64,000 nucleotides of DNA from an uncultured Paracoccaceae bacterium (GTDB lineage: Bacteria; Pseudomonadota; Alphaproteobacteria; Rhodobacterales; Rhodobacteraceae). The stretch covers positions 62,001 through 126,000 of the forward strand of contig CANMQO010000006.1 of NCBI GenBank assembly GCA_947500055.1, written 5' to 3'. The notes below the pieces were generated by a model, which saw nothing but the letters and a program-made list of their open reading frames with translations, had not been told where the DNA came from and made no database searches. Of this stretch, positions 44,685 through 55,124 are shown one piece after another. Position 1 is the stretch's first letter. The number at the start of each line of letters is the position of its first letter. Both the position numbers and the translations under genes were made by a program.

Positions 44685-47454
44685 GTCTGAGACTGCCGCA
44701 TTGGATGACACGCCGGACAGGTTGATCTGTCCGGCGTCTGATATTTTCGACGCAGCATCCGTTTCCGCAGAAATCGCCGCCGCGATCGCGCCACTCAGCG
44801 TCGAAAAAGACATACGTGCAGCGGTCGCAGGCATCCTGTCAGCGGCGCGGAAACAGGGACGGCAGGCCATTGCGGACGCATTTCGCGCGCAACCTTTCGC
44901 CGCGCGGCCTACAACCCGGGCCTATAGCTGGCTGACCGATCAGATCGTCAACCAGATCTATGTTGTTGCGACGCAAAAACTGCACCCCTTGCCGAACCCG
45001 ACCGAGGGCGAGCGTCTTTCGGTCATTGCGGTTGGCGGCTATGGGCGGGGCGAAATGGCTGGCTTCTCCGATGTCGACCTGCTGTTTCTGACGCCCTACA
45101 AGATGACGCCCTGGGCGGAAAGCGTGATCGAATCCATGCTCTATATGCTATGGGATCTCAAGCTGCAGATCGGTCAGGCCAGCCGCACCATCAAGGATTG
45201 CATCAGGCTGGCGCGTGACGATTACACCATTCGGACGACGCTGGTGGAATACCGGCATCTGGCTGGTGACGCCGCATTGGCCCGGAAACTGGGCGCCAAG
45301 CTCTGGACCGATCTTTTTCAATCCACTGCCGCAGAATTTGTCGAGGCAAAGCTCGACGAACGCGCCGAAAGACATCGAAAACAGGGTGGGCAACGCTATG
45401 TGGTGGAACCCAATGTGAAAGAAGGCAAAGGCGGGCTGCGCGACCTGCAATCGCTGTTCTGGATCAGCAAATATGTGAATGGGGTCAAGGACGCGGCCGA
45501 TCTTGTCGAGCTTGGGGTCTTTACTCAGGATGAATTCGAAACCTTCGTCACCGCGGAAGATTTTTTATGGGCAGTGCGCTGTCACCTGCACCTGATCGGG
45601 GGGCGGGCGGTGGACCAACTGACCTTCGATATGCAGGTCGAAGTGGCCGCCGCCATGGGCTATCGCGACCATGGCGGGCGCCGGGGCGTCGAACATTTCA
45701 TGCAGGCCTATTTCCGGCAGGCCACCAACGTTGGTGAATTGACCCGGATCGTCCTGACCGCGCTTGAGGCGAACCACACCAAACGCGAACCGGTGCTGGT
45801 GCGGCTTCTGTCGCGGCGTAAACGGGCAAAAGCGCCCTATGCGATCAAGCAAAACAGGATCACGGTGGCAGATGAAGCCGCATTCTTTGCCGATAAGCTG
45901 AACATGTTGCGGATCTTCGAAGAGGCGCTGCGCACAGGCACGTTGCTGCATCCCGATGCGATGCGGCTTGTGGCCGCAAATCTGCATCTGATCGATGACG
46001 AATTGCGCGAAGACAAAACCGCGAGACGGATATTTCTTGATCTGCTTTTGAAACACGGTAATCCCGAACGGGCGCTGCGGCGGATGAACGAACTTGGGGT
46101 GCTCGATGCCTTCATCCCCGAATTCAAACCCATCGTCGCGATGATGCAATTCAACATGTATCACCACTACACGGTGGACGAACACACAATCCAATGCATC
46201 AGCCACCTGGCGCAGATCGAACGGAAAGAGTTGATTGAAGAACTGCCCGTCGCCTCCGGCATTCTGGAACGTGGCGTAAACCGCAAGGTGCTTTATGTAG
46301 CACTCCTGCTGCATGATATCGGCAAGGGGCAGGATGAAGATCACTCGATTTTGGGCGCGCAGATCGCGCGGAAAGTGGCCCCGCGTCTGGGGCTGAAGAA
46401 AAAGGAATGCGAAACCGTCGAATGGCTGATCCGCTATCATCTGCTGATGTCCGACGTGGCCCAAAAACGCGATATTTCGGAGCCGCGCACCGTCCGTGGC
46501 TTTGCCAATGCGGTCAAATCGGTTGAACGGCTGGATTTGCTGACGGTGCTGACGGTCTGCGACATTCGCGGGGTGGGTCCGGATACGTGGAACAACTGGA
46601 AGGCGGTGCTGATCCGCAATCTTTACAAGGCGACCAAAGACGCGCTGCAAAACGGGATCGAGGATCTGAACCGCGAAAACCGCGAAGCAGAGGCGAAACG
46701 CGCCCTGCGCGAGGCGCTGAGCGACTGGACGCCCAAGGATATCAAGGCAGAGCTCGGGCGACATTACGGGCCCTATCTGCAAGGCATGCCGCTATCGGCG
46801 CAGATCGTCTTTGCTGGCATGCTGCGCGAAATCGCTGATGACCAAATCAGCGTCGACCTGATGCCCGACGAAGACCGGGACGCGACACGCGCCTGTTTCG
46901 CCATGGTTGATCATCCGGGGCTTTTCAGCCGGATGACCGGGGCGGTGACGCTTGTGGGTGCCAATATCGTCGACGCGCGGACCTACACAACGAAAGATGG
47001 CTATGCGACCGCCGTATTCTGGATTCAGGACAATGATGGCAACCCATACGAACAATCACGGCTGACACGGTTGCGGCAAATGATCATGAAAACATTGCGG
47101 GGCGAGGTCGTGCCGCGCGATGCGTTTATGGAAAAGGAAATCCGCAAACGGGAGCGGGCCTTCAAATTGCCGACCAATATCACTTTCGACAATGAAGGTT
47201 CAGAAATCTACACCATCATCGAAATCGACACCCGGGATCGTCCCGGACTTCTGTTCGATTTGACACGAACACTTGCGAATAATCATGTCTATATCGCCTC
47301 CGCAGTGATCGCCACATATGGAGAGCAGATCGTGGATACATTCTATGTCAAGGATATGGTCGGGCTGAAATACCACGCCCATGGCAAGCGCAAGGCGCTT
47401 GAACGCAAACTACGCGATGCAATCAGTCAAGTCGCCGAGAGGGCGGGCGCATGA
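44647..47454 (+). CDS. glnD: [Protein-PII] uridylyltransferase / uridylyl-removing enzyme GlnD
   Basis: GlnD (935 aa with this start) senses glutamine and adds or removes UMP on PII proteins, setting nitrogen regulation. The nucleotidyltransferase core is in AVGGYGRGEMAGFSDVDLLF. The HD domain has VALLLHDIGKGQDEDHS. Two ACT domains lie near the C-terminus (MVDHPGLFSRMTGAVTLVG and IDTRDRPGLLFDLTRTLA). The start is uncertain: TTG at 44647 preceded by AGGT is the best choice and overlaps the upstream gene by 38 bp; no ATG exists near. Confidence 0.94.
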   Translation: MNKPLETLAQASESETAALDDTPDRLICPASDIFDAASVSAEIAAAIAPLSVEKDIRAAVAGILSAARKQGRQAIADAFRAQPFAARPTTRAYSWLTDQIVNQIYVVATQKLHPLPNPTEGERLSVIAVGGYGRGEMAGFSDVDLLFLTPYKMTPWAESVIESMLYMLWDLKLQIGQASRTIKDCIRLARDDYTIRTTLVEYRHLAGDAALARKLGAKLWTDLFQSTAAEFVEAKLDERAERHRKQGGQRYVVEPNVKEGKGGLRDLQSLFWISKYVNGVKDAADLVELGVFTQDEFETFVTAEDFLWAVRCHLHLIGGRAVDQLTFDMQVEVAAAMGYRDHGGRRGVEHFMQAYFRQATNVGELTRIVLTALEANHTKREPVLVRLLSRRKRAKAPYAIKQNRITVADEAAFFADKLNMLRIFEEALRTGTLLHPDAMRLVAANLHLIDDELREDKTARRIFLDLLLKHGNPERALRRMNELGVLDAFIPEFKPIVAMMQFNMYHHYTVDEHTIQCISHLAQIERKELIEELPVASGILERGVNRKVLYVALLLHDIGKGQDEDHSILGAQIARKVAPRLGLKKKECETVEWLIRYHLLMSDVAQKRDISEPRTVRGFANAVKSVERLDLLTVLTVCDIRGVGPDTWNNWKAVLIRNLYKATKDALQNGIEDLNRENREAEAKRALREALSDWTPKDIKAELGRHYGPYLQGMPLSAQIVFAGMLREIADDQISVDLMPDEDRDATRACFAMVDHPGLFSRMTGAVTLVGANIVDARTYTTKDGYATAVFWIQDNDGNPYEQSRLTRLRQMIMKTLRGEVVPRDAFMEKEIRKRERAFKLPTNITFDNEGSEIYTIIEIDTRDRPGLLFDLTRTLANNHVYIASAVIATYGEQIVDTFYVKDMVGLKYHAHGKRKALERKLRDAISQVAERAGA

Positions 47455-47472
47455 CCACATTTGCAACGGGGG

Positions 47473-47519
47473 CAATTTTTTTCAGAAAAAATTGGCACAA
47501 AGTTTTTCAAAAAACTTTG
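47473..47519. terminator. Tandem A/T-rich hairpins between glnD and murJ
   Basis: Two adjacent perfect stems are present: CAATTTTTT/AAAAAATTG (47473-47494, 4-nt loop) and CAAAGTTTTT/AAAAACTTTG (47498-47519, 2-nt centre). They occupy most of the 76-bp gap between glnD and murJ. The A/T-rich stems are weak, and no T-run follows the second, so full termination is doubtful; attenuation or RNA processing is possible. Confidence 0.5.
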
Positions 47520-47530
47520 GGGTCGCGCGG

Positions 47531-49081
47531 ATGAACCCGATCCGCCTGATGGCAGGCTTCTTCACTGTGGGCATATGGACCCTGCTGAGCCGTGTTCTCG
47601 GCTTTGTCCGCGACATCATGATCGCCGCCTTCCTTGGCACAGGTCCCGTGGCCGAGGCGTTCCTGATCGCTTTTTCACTCCCCAACCTCTTTCGCCGTTT
47701 CTTCGCAGAAGGCGCATTCAACATGGCCTTTGTGCCGATGTTCTCCAAGAAACTGGAAGGCGATGACGATGCGCACCGCTTTGCACAAGACGCATTCGTC
47801 GGGCTTGCGGGGATACTGACCCTTTTTACCATCATCGGCGTTATCCTGATGCCCGCATTGGTCACCATGATGGCCAGCGGCTACATCGGGTCGGCGCGTT
47901 TCGACCTCGCCGTCTATTATGGCCGCATCGCCTTTCCCTATATCCTGTTCATTTCCCTCTCGGCGCTGTTGTCAGGTGTGCTGAACGCCACAGGGCGTTT
48001 TGCGGCGGCGGCGGCAGCGCCGGTTTTGCTGAACATCATCTTCGTTGCGGCATTGGTCATCAGCTACCTGTCAGGGTGGCGCGCCGAATTGCAGATTGGT
48101 CGGACACTTGCCTATGCCGTACCGGTCGCCGGGATCGCCCAGATGATGCTGGTCTGGGTCGCGGCAAAACGGGCAGGCTTTGCCCTGATGCCCGGCTGGC
48201 CAAAGCTGACGCCCGATCTCAAAAGACTGGCCATCATCGCCGGCCCCGCCGCGCTGGCCGGGGGGGTTGTCCAGATCAACCTGCTGGTCGGAAGACAAGT
48301 CGCCAGTTTCTTTGACGGGGCCGTCGCATGGCTCAACTATGCCGACAGGCTTTATCAACTCCCCCTTGGCGTGGTCGGGATCGCCATCGGTGTTGTCCTG
48401 CTGCCCGACCTGTCCCGGCGGCTGCGCGGCGGCGATGTGGCAGGCGGCAAGGACGCCTTTAACCGCGCCTGCGAACTCAGCCTCGCCCTGACCATCCCGG
48501 CGGCTGTGGCGCTCATGGTCATCCCCCTGCCCCTTGTCAGCGTGCTTTATGAACGTGGGGCGTTCAGCGCCAGCGATTCAACAAACACCGCCCTTGCGGT
48601 CGCAATCTACGGACTGGGCCTGCCTGCATTTGTCATGCAAAAGGCGCTGCAACCGCTGTTCTTCGCCCGCGAAGACACCAAAAGGCCTTTCTACTATGCG
48701 CTTGTGGCACTTGCACTGAACGCCGCCCTCGCCATCGGGTTGTCGCCCTTCATCGGGTTTATCGCTGCCGCCGTCGGCACCTCGCTGACTGGCTGGGCAA
48801 CGGTATTGCTGCTTTGGCGCGGGTCGCGCCAGATGGGGGATGCGGCGCAATTTGACCCGCGGTTCCGCCAACGGCTGGGCAGGATCATCCTTGCGGCTCT
48901 CGGCATGGGGGGCATCCTGTGGGGTGCCGGGGTCGTCATGACACCGCTCTTCACAATGGCCACCATCCGCTATGCGGCACTTGCCCTTCTGGTCGGGATC
49001 GGGATCGGCAGCTATTTTGCAATCGGCCAGTTGATCGGGGCCTTCAAAATCACCGAATTCCGGCGGGCGTTAAAACGCTAG
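47531..49081 (+). CDS. murJ: Lipid II flippase MurJ
   Basis: MurJ (516 aa) flips lipid-linked peptidoglycan precursor across the inner membrane. It has about 14 membrane helices of the MVF/MOP fold. Typical blocks are VLGFVRDIMIAAFLGTGPVA, SLPNLFRRFFAEGAFNMAFV (with the conserved Arg), LYQLPLGVVGIAIGVVLLP and PLVSVLYERGAF. The start at 47531 is taken from the MNPIRL alignment; the preceding sequence is the hairpin pair. It follows glnD, a common alphaproteobacterial order. Confidence 0.96.
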   Translation: MNPIRLMAGFFTVGIWTLLSRVLGFVRDIMIAAFLGTGPVAEAFLIAFSLPNLFRRFFAEGAFNMAFVPMFSKKLEGDDDAHRFAQDAFVGLAGILTLFTIIGVILMPALVTMMASGYIGSARFDLAVYYGRIAFPYILFISLSALLSGVLNATGRFAAAAAAPVLLNIIFVAALVISYLSGWRAELQIGRTLAYAVPVAGIAQMMLVWVAAKRAGFALMPGWPKLTPDLKRLAIIAGPAALAGGVVQINLLVGRQVASFFDGAVAWLNYADRLYQLPLGVVGIAIGVVLLPDLSRRLRGGDVAGGKDAFNRACELSLALTIPAAVALMVIPLPLVSVLYERGAFSASDSTNTALAVAIYGLGLPAFVMQKALQPLFFAREDTKRPFYYALVALALNAALAIGLSPFIGFIAAAVGTSLTGWATVLLLWRGSRQMGDAAQFDPRFRQRLGRIILAALGMGGILWGAGVVMTPLFTMATIRYAALALLVGIGIGSYFAIGQLIGAFKITEFRRALKR

Positions 49082-49776
49082 GCCCGCTGCCGCATACGCG
49101 CCAGAAAGGACGACCACCCGCCGGGGGCAAGCAACACCGAGATCCCAAAACCGGCAACAAAGCCCGCCAGTTCCGCAATCCAGTTGGGCGGTGGCGCGAC
49201 ATCATGCAAAAGCCCTGACACCACCCCAAAGATCAGCTGGATCAGCAACAAAACACCAATCAGGCGAAAGGCGAGAAGCTGGTTCTCACCCGCCTCGGAA
49301 AGGCGCAGCCAAAGCGCATAGGTATAAGCGCCGATCAGCCCGTAAACCGGCGGAAAGCCACCAAACAATGGGTAGGTGCTATTGGCCAACAGCCCATAGG
49401 CAAACGCCCCGCCGATTGCCGATATCAGATAGATCACCAGCACCTTCAACCCGCCATAAAACTCACCGACAAATTTCCCCAAGGCGAGCGTCAGGGCAGC
49501 ACTGAACGCCACCTGAATAAGCGCACCATTGACAAACGCGTAGGTCACAAACCGCTTGAGCATATCGACCGAATAATCGCCCCGCTCAAACACCTGCTCC
49601 AACACGCGGGTGGAAAAGCCATAGTCATTGACCGCATCAATCCGCCATCGCACGCCTTGCGGCCCACCGATCATTCCCTGATTGGCCAGCTGCAAAACCA
49701 GTTCGATCCCCACGATGACCAGAGTCAGCAGGATGACGATCGGCGGGATCACATTGACCGGGCTTTCGGGTTTCAT
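49078..49776 (-). CDS. Rhomboid-family membrane protein lacking catalytic residues (pseudoprotease candidate)
   Basis: This 232-aa protein has about six membrane helices, and its order of segments ([20 protein letters not shown], then [17 protein letters not shown], then [11 protein letters not shown]) follows bacterial rhomboid proteases. The catalytic GxSx segment is GFPP (around residue 140), the H in the last helix is replaced by Glu (AELAGF, 201-206), and the oxyanion H-x-x-x-N is Q/S. It is therefore predicted inactive as a protease and may bind membrane substrates. The gene overlaps murJ by 4 bp at convergent ends. The start at 49776 follows AAAGGTG. Confidence 0.8.
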   Translation of the reverse strand: MKPESPVNVIPPIVILLTLVIVGIELVLQLANQGMIGGPQGVRWRIDAVNDYGFSTRVLEQVFERGDYSVDMLKRFVTYAFVNGALIQVAFSAALTLALGKFVGEFYGGLKVLVIYLISAIGGAFAYGLLANSTYPLFGGFPPVYGLIGAYTYALWLRLSEAGENQLLAFRLIGVLLLIQLIFGVVSGLLHDVAPPPNWIAELAGFVAGFGISVLLAPGGWSSFLARMRQRA

Positions 49777-49877
49777 CGGCGCACCTTTGCGGGCTGTTGA
49801 AGTTGACGGGCCTGTCTGGCATGGGTATGCGACGCCTGCCCCGAAATCCAGCCCCCAAGGCCAAACCGGACACCGAT

Positions 49878-50897
49878 ATGACCGATACGACATTCACCCC
49901 CCGCGTCTTTTCAGGGATCAAACCCTCCGGCGGATTGCAGCTTGGCAATTATCTGGGGGCGATCAAGCGTTTCGTCGGCATGCAGGGCCAGATGGAAACC
50001 GTCTATTGCGTCGTCGATCTGCATGCGATCACCGTCTGGCAGGACCCCAAGGAACTGGCCAATGGCACTCGTGAGGTCGCCGCCGGTTACCTCGCTGCGG
50101 GCCTCGATCCGACCAAATCGATCCTGTTCAACCAATCCCAGGTTTCTGCCCATGCAGAGCTTGGCTGGATATTCAACTGTGTCGCCCGCGTCGGCTGGAT
50201 GAACCGGATGACGCAGTTCAAGGACAAGGCCGGATCAAACGCAGAGAAAGTCTCGCTTGGGCTTTATGCCTACCCATCCCTGATGGCCGCTGACATCCTG
50301 CTCTATCACGCCACACACGTCCCCGTGGGCGAAGATCAGAAACAACATGTGGAACTGACACGCGACATCGCCAACAAGTTCAACCATGATTTCGGCGTGA
50401 ATTTCTTCCCCGTCACCGAACCGATCATCGATGGCCCCGCGACCCGGGTGATGAACCTGCGCGACGGGACCAAGAAGATGTCGAAATCCGGCGAAAGCGA
50501 TATGGAACGGATCAACATGACCGACGATGCCGACGCCATCGTCAAGAAGTTCAAAAAGGCGAAAACAGACCCTGAACCGCTGCCCGAAACGTTGGAAGGT
50601 CTGAAAGACCGGCCAGAAGCACGCAATCTGGTCGATATCTACGCCGCCCTGAACGACACAACACCAGAAGCGGTCATCGCGGAATACCCAGGCGCAGGCT
50701 GGGGGACATTCAAACCCGCACTTGCCGACCTCGCCGTGGCCAAGCTGGCACCCATTTCAGAGGAAATGGCACGGCTGATGTCCGACCCGGCAGAGATTGA
50801 CCGCATTCTCGCCGACGGGTCAGAGCGGGCGCGAGCCATTGCCGACCCGATCCTGCAAAAGACCTATGACATCGTGGGGCTGTTGCGGGGCAACTGA
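49878..50897 (+). CDS. trpS: Tryptophanyl-tRNA synthetase
   Basis: This 339-aa class I enzyme charges tRNA-Trp. The HIGH-equivalent motif is in [17 protein letters not shown] and the KMSKS motif is [18 protein letters not shown] and [20 protein letters not shown] form the Trp-binding pocket. The start at 49878 ([13 protein letters not shown]) is chosen because the upstream frame does not resemble the family. It is divergent from the rhomboid-like gene. Confidence 0.97.
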   Translation: MTDTTFTPRVFSGIKPSGGLQLGNYLGAIKRFVGMQGQMETVYCVVDLHAITVWQDPKELANGTREVAAGYLAAGLDPTKSILFNQSQVSAHAELGWIFNCVARVGWMNRMTQFKDKAGSNAEKVSLGLYAYPSLMAADILLYHATHVPVGEDQKQHVELTRDIANKFNHDFGVNFFPVTEPIIDGPATRVMNLRDGTKKMSKSGESDMERINMTDDADAIVKKFKKAKTDPEPLPETLEGLKDRPEARNLVDIYAALNDTTPEAVIAEYPGAGWGTFKPALADLAVAKLAPISEEMARLMSDPAEIDRILADGSERARAIADPILQKTYDIVGLLRGN

Positions 50898-50920
50898 ACT
50901 GCGCATGGCGCCGCCAACCG

Positions 50921-52138
50921 CTAATCCAGGCGCAGCCGGAACATCGCATAGACAAGCAGAAGCAAACAGGCCGCCCCGGCGGATAATAGCGTTGCGCGCA
51001 AAGCCATTTCGCGCCCAAACTCGCTCTCCAACACAGAAACAAGGATACCGCCGGTCATCGCGCCCAGCGGCATCGACCCCCAGCCAAAGAAACGATAGAT
51101 ACTGTTGACGCGCCCCAGCAGATCACGCGGGATACGCCTTTGCCGCCACGACACAGTGATCACATTCCACAACATTGCGGCCGCCATGACAAAGAACAGG
51201 GCAATCGCCATTGCGATAGCAGAATTGCTTAAGCCAACCGTGCCATAGCCGATGCCCCAGATGGCAATGGAAAGATAAAGACAGATCTGCGTGCCAAGCC
51301 GGGCGATAAACCACGGGGCGAGCAAGCTACCCGTGATCGCCCCGACGGCGGCAACCGACAGGATCAGCCCATAAGAATATGAGGATATCGCCAGCACATC
51401 CTGGGCAAACAGGATCTGGATCGTGACCACCGCCGTCGCGATGAAATTCGCAACCCCCAGAACAACAGCCAACCGCAACAACAGCGGATCACCCCGCATG
51501 AAGCTGATCCCCTCGACCAAAGCGGTGCGGAAATTTGTTGTGATTGGTGGTTTTGGCTTGAGCGAGATCATCCAGACCAACCCGGCGGCCAGAACCAGCA
51601 GCGCCGCATCAAAACCAAAGGGGATGCCAATACCCATCGCAATCAACACACCCGCCAGTGGCGGGCCAATGAACTGACCTGTCAGTTGCTCACTGCTCCA
51701 AAGCTGCCCATTGGCCACTTCCAGATCCTTGGATTCAACAATGGATGGCAGCATGGTCTGCGCCGCATTGTCCCGCAGCACCTCCGCAGAGCCGAGCAAG
51801 AACGCCAACCCGGCCAGCACCCAGACGGCACCCTGCACCTCCTTGCTCATCGCCAGCATCAGGATCGCCACAACAATCGCCGCGCGCAGCAAATCGGCAC
51901 GTGCAATCAGCTTTCGCAAGTCCGCCTTGTCGATCACCACCCCTGCTGGTATCGCAAATAACAGCCATGGCAACCTGCCCGCTGCCGCGACGGCCCCAAT
52001 CGCCACTGGGTTCTGCGACATCAGGGTTGCCAGCCACGGCAAGGCAAGCACCACCAACCCGTCACCCAGATTGGTCAACGTCCCCGCACCAAACAAAAGA
52101 CGATAGTTCCGATTGCGAACAAGTAACGGCGCAGCCAT
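50921..52138 (-). CDS. MFS transporter
   Basis: This 405-aa permease has about 12 membrane segments. Features of the enterobactin-exporter/DHA3 type are the N-terminal NRNYRLLFGAGTLTNLGDGL and the loop GVVIDKADLRKLIARADLLR between helices 2 and 3. Drug or siderophore export is the usual role in this group, but the substrate is unknown. The start at 52138 follows GAGGTAAGG. It converges with trpS and is divergent from uvrB. Confidence 0.88.
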   Translation of the reverse strand: MAAPLLVRNRNYRLLFGAGTLTNLGDGLVVLALPWLATLMSQNPVAIGAVAAAGRLPWLLFAIPAGVVIDKADLRKLIARADLLRAAIVVAILMLAMSKEVQGAVWVLAGLAFLLGSAEVLRDNAAQTMLPSIVESKDLEVANGQLWSSEQLTGQFIGPPLAGVLIAMGIGIPFGFDAALLVLAAGLVWMISLKPKPPITTNFRTALVEGISFMRGDPLLLRLAVVLGVANFIATAVVTIQILFAQDVLAISSYSYGLILSVAAVGAITGSLLAPWFIARLGTQICLYLSIAIWGIGYGTVGLSNSAIAMAIALFFVMAAAMLWNVITVSWRQRRIPRDLLGRVNSIYRFFGWGSMPLGAMTGGILVSVLESEFGREMALRATLLSAGAACLLLLVYAMFRLRLD

Positions 52139-52289
52139 CCTGATCCTTACCTCATCAATTAGCTGCAACGGTCGCATGGCGACCTGAGCATCACAAGCGC
52201 AATGAGATTCTCCTGACATCTCCTGTCAGCAGGCCGCCTTGAACCCTTTGCCAAACGCGCCAACTATAGGCGTAACAAAGGAATCGCCT

Positions 52290-54494
52290 ATGGCCTACGC
52301 CCAGACCGACAAATCAGATCCCGACCATTACCTGTCCAACCCCGCCCCCGACGTCAAAACCCGCGACAAACTGGAAGGCGGCAAGCGGTTCGTCCTGAAG
52401 ACGGAATTCGAACCTGCTGGCGACCAACCCACAGCGATCAAGGAACTCAGCGAAGGCATCCTGAGCGGTGAACGCGATCAGGTTCTGTTGGGGGCGACCG
52501 GGACCGGCAAAACCTTCACCATGGCCAAGATGATCGAGGAAACCCAGCGCCCCGCCATCATCCTCGCTCCGAACAAAACCCTCGCGGCCCAGCTATACGG
52601 CGAATTCAAAGGGTTCTTTCCCGATAACGCCGTCGAATATTTCGTCAGCTATTACGATTACTACCAGCCAGAGGCCTATGTGGCGCGGTCGGACACCTAT
52701 ATCGAAAAAGAGAGCCAGATCAACGAACAGATCGACCGGATGCGCCACTCCGCCACCCGGGCCCTCTTGGAACGGGACGACGTGATCATCGTCGCCTCCG
52801 TCTCCTGCATCTATGGCATCGGCTCGGTCGAAACCTACGGGGCCATGACGCAGGACCTGCATGTGGGTCGCGACTATGACCAGCGCAAGATCATGGCCGA
52901 CTTGATCGCCCAGCAATACCGGCGCAACGATCAGGCTTTCCAGCGGGGCAGTTTCCGGGTGCGCGGGGACTCTCTCGAAATCTGGCCCGCCCACCTTGAT
53001 GACCGGGCGTGGAAGCTGTCATTCTTTGGCGAAGAGCTGGAAAATATCACCGAATTCGACCCGCTGACAGGGGAAAAGACGGACACGTTCGAAAAGGTCC
53101 GGGTCTACGCCAACTCCCACTACGTGACGCCAAAGCCTACCATGCAGCAGGCGATCATCGGCATCAAAAAGGAACTGCGCGCCAGGCTCGACCAACTGGT
53201 TGGCGAGGGTAAGCTGCTCGAAGCGCAACGCCTGGAACAGCGCTGCAATTTCGACCTCGAAATGCTGGAAGCAACGGGCGTCTGCAACGGTATCGAAAAC
53301 TACTCACGCTATCTGACAGGCCGCGCCCCCGGCGAACCGCCCCCCACACTGTTCGAATTCATCCCCGACCATGCCATTGTTTTCGCCGATGAATCCCACG
53401 TCTCCGTCCCGCAGATCGGCGGCATGTATAAAGGCGATTACCGGCGCAAATTCACGCTGGCCGAACACGGGTTCCGCCTGCCCTCCTGCATGGATAATCG
53501 CCCCCTGAAATTCGAGGAATGGGACGCAATGCGCCCGCAATCCGTCTTCGTTTCCGCCACACCAGCGGCGTGGGAACTGGAACAGGCTGGCGGTGTATTC
53601 ACCGAACAGATCATCCGCCCCACCGGGCTGATCGACCCCGAGATTGAAATCCGCCCTGTTGAGATGCAAGTTGACGACCTGCTGGACGAGGTCCGCAAGG
53701 TCGCCGCCGATGGCTATCGCACGCTGGTCACGACGCTGACCAAACGCATGGCCGAAGACCTGACCGAATACATGCATGAACAGGGGATCAAGGTCCGCTA
53801 TATGCACAGCGACATCGACACAATCGAACGGATCGAGATCCTGCGCGACCTGCGGCTTGGGGCTTTCGACGTGCTGATCGGGATCAACCTGCTGCGCGAG
53901 GGGCTCGACATTCCCGAATGCGGGCTGGTGGCGATTCTGGACGCGGATAAAGAGGGGTTCCTTCGCTCCGAAACATCGCTGGTGCAAACCGTCGGGCGGG
54001 CGGCGCGGAACGCCGATGGCCGGGTCATCATGTATGCCGACCGCATCACCGGCTCCATGGAACGCGCGATGAAGGAAACCGAACGCCGCCGGGTCAAACA
54101 ATTGAAATACAATGAAGATCACGGGATCACACCGCAGACGGTGAAGAAAAACGTCGAGGATATTCTGGCGGGCCTCTACAAGGGCGACGTGGACATGAAC
54201 CGGGTCACCGCCAAGGTCGACAAACCCATGGCCGGTGCCAACCTCGCCGCCGTACTCGACGGGTTGCGGGCCGACATGCACAAAGCAGCCGAGAACCTCG
54301 AATTCGAAGAGGCCGCGCGACTGCGGGACGAGGTCAAGCGGTTGGAGACGGTCGATCTGGTGATCAGCGACGACCCACTGGCGCGGCAACAGGCGGTGGA
54401 AAAAGCCGTCGGAGACGCGCAGAAGGCAGCGGGGCGGTCAACGGCGGGAAGGCCAGGGCAGCGGGGTGGCGTCAAGCGAAGGGGGAAGCGGTGA
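52290..54494 (+). CDS. uvrB: Excinuclease ABC subunit UvrB
   Basis: UvrB (734 aa) verifies DNA damage in nucleotide excision repair. It has Walker A in [16 protein letters not shown], the beta-hairpin region [30 protein letters not shown] (Walker B region), [11 protein letters not shown], the helicase motif [13 protein letters not shown] with QTVGRAARN, and a C-terminal UVR motif ([20 protein letters not shown]). The start at 52290 follows AAAGGAATCGCC. No clear LexA site was seen upstream; a small hairpin (CTGACA/TGTCAG, 52213-52229) is present. Confidence 0.97.
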   Translation: MAYAQTDKSDPDHYLSNPAPDVKTRDKLEGGKRFVLKTEFEPAGDQPTAIKELSEGILSGERDQVLLGATGTGKTFTMAKMIEETQRPAIILAPNKTLAAQLYGEFKGFFPDNAVEYFVSYYDYYQPEAYVARSDTYIEKESQINEQIDRMRHSATRALLERDDVIIVASVSCIYGIGSVETYGAMTQDLHVGRDYDQRKIMADLIAQQYRRNDQAFQRGSFRVRGDSLEIWPAHLDDRAWKLSFFGEELENITEFDPLTGEKTDTFEKVRVYANSHYVTPKPTMQQAIIGIKKELRARLDQLVGEGKLLEAQRLEQRCNFDLEMLEATGVCNGIENYSRYLTGRAPGEPPPTLFEFIPDHAIVFADESHVSVPQIGGMYKGDYRRKFTLAEHGFRLPSCMDNRPLKFEEWDAMRPQSVFVSATPAAWELEQAGGVFTEQIIRPTGLIDPEIEIRPVEMQVDDLLDEVRKVAADGYRTLVTTLTKRMAEDLTEYMHEQGIKVRYMHSDIDTIERIEILRDLRLGAFDVLIGINLLREGLDIPECGLVAILDADKEGFLRSETSLVQTVGRAARNADGRVIMYADRITGSMERAMKETERRRVKQLKYNEDHGITPQTVKKNVEDILAGLYKGDVDMNRVTAKVDKPMAGANLAAVLDGLRADMHKAAENLEFEEAARLRDEVKRLETVDLVISDDPLARQQAVEKAVGDAQKAAGRSTAGRPGQRGGVKRRGKR

Positions 54495-54506
54495 CTTGGG
54501 GCACTA

Positions 54507-55124
54507 ATGCGTAGACCAAGTGGGCGATCAACACCAAAGGTCAAAAACGGCATAGTTCAGAGAAAGAACCGACAAGGAGAGACGGCATCTTACTGGACCG
54601 CGATGCCACCCAGTGTCGTCATCGACAGGGAACGTCCCGGTCGTGGCTACATTCACATCGTCAGCAAGGCAGATGTGGAGAAGTTTGTACTCCTCTTGCC
54701 GGAATGGAGCGAGCTTTCCAACGGCTTGCGGGCTGTCTTACTTGCGCAAGGCGAGCTAGGATGCGATGGCTGGTACGACCATGACGGGGTGGTCGCAATT
54801 TGCGCATGGAGGCGCGATTTGTGGCGCTTATCTCACAAAGCTCACTTCTTAGAGCACAAAGAACTATACGAGCGGCTAGGTGTCCCCTGCGAAGAAAATG
54901 GTGAGGATGTTCTCTGCAAATTCACCAAATCAACAGCAAGAGCTTATCTTCTCTTGCATGTTTTCCTCCATGAACTAGGGCATCACCGAGATTTGATGAC
55001 CACCAAGAAAAGGACCAGCCTCGGTCGAGGGGAACGTTACGCAGAAGATTGGGCAATTAAGCATGAAGCATTGGTCTGGAGCGCGTACATGGATGCTTTT
55101 GGCAACCCAGAGCATGGCAATTAG
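54507..55124 (+). CDS. Hypothetical protein with HExxH zinc-peptidase-like motif (205 aa)
   Basis: The C-terminal half carries LLHVFLHELGHHRDLM, a zincin-type HExxH in a hydrophobic helix, followed about 28 residues later by EDWAIKHEALVW with acidic residues that could give the third zinc ligand. No signal peptide is visible. I do not recognise a named family. Base composition from about 54.6 to 55.1 kb is visibly richer in A and T than uvrB, which suggests recent gain. It starts 12 bp after uvrB without a strong ribosome-binding site, so the N-terminus may be shorter (for example near the IDRERPGRG segment). Peptidase activity is unproven. Confidence 0.65.
   Translation: MRRPSGRSTPKVKNGIVQRKNRQGETASYWTAMPPSVVIDRERPGRGYIHIVSKADVEKFVLLLPEWSELSNGLRAVLLAQGELGCDGWYDHDGVVAICAWRRDLWRLSHKAHFLEHKELYERLGVPCEENGEDVLCKFTKSTARAYLLLHVFLHELGHHRDLMTTKKRTSLGRGERYAEDWAIKHEALVWSAYMDAFGNPEHGN

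Noticed and set aside
45565-46782. 405-codon minus-strand frame opposite glnD
   Set aside because: It mirrors the GlnD coding frame, has no domain, and is rich in His and Gln as expected from reverse reading of a GC-rich gene.
52139-52289. Possible LexA (SOS) box upstream of uvrB
   Set aside because: A GAAC half-site occurs near 52241, but the partner half at the required 7-bp spacing reads CAAA, not GAAC; no valid alphaproteobacterial LexA box was found.
53304-54389. 361-codon minus-strand frame opposite uvrB
   Set aside because: It is a shadow of UvrB, which has every helicase motif in the plus frame.
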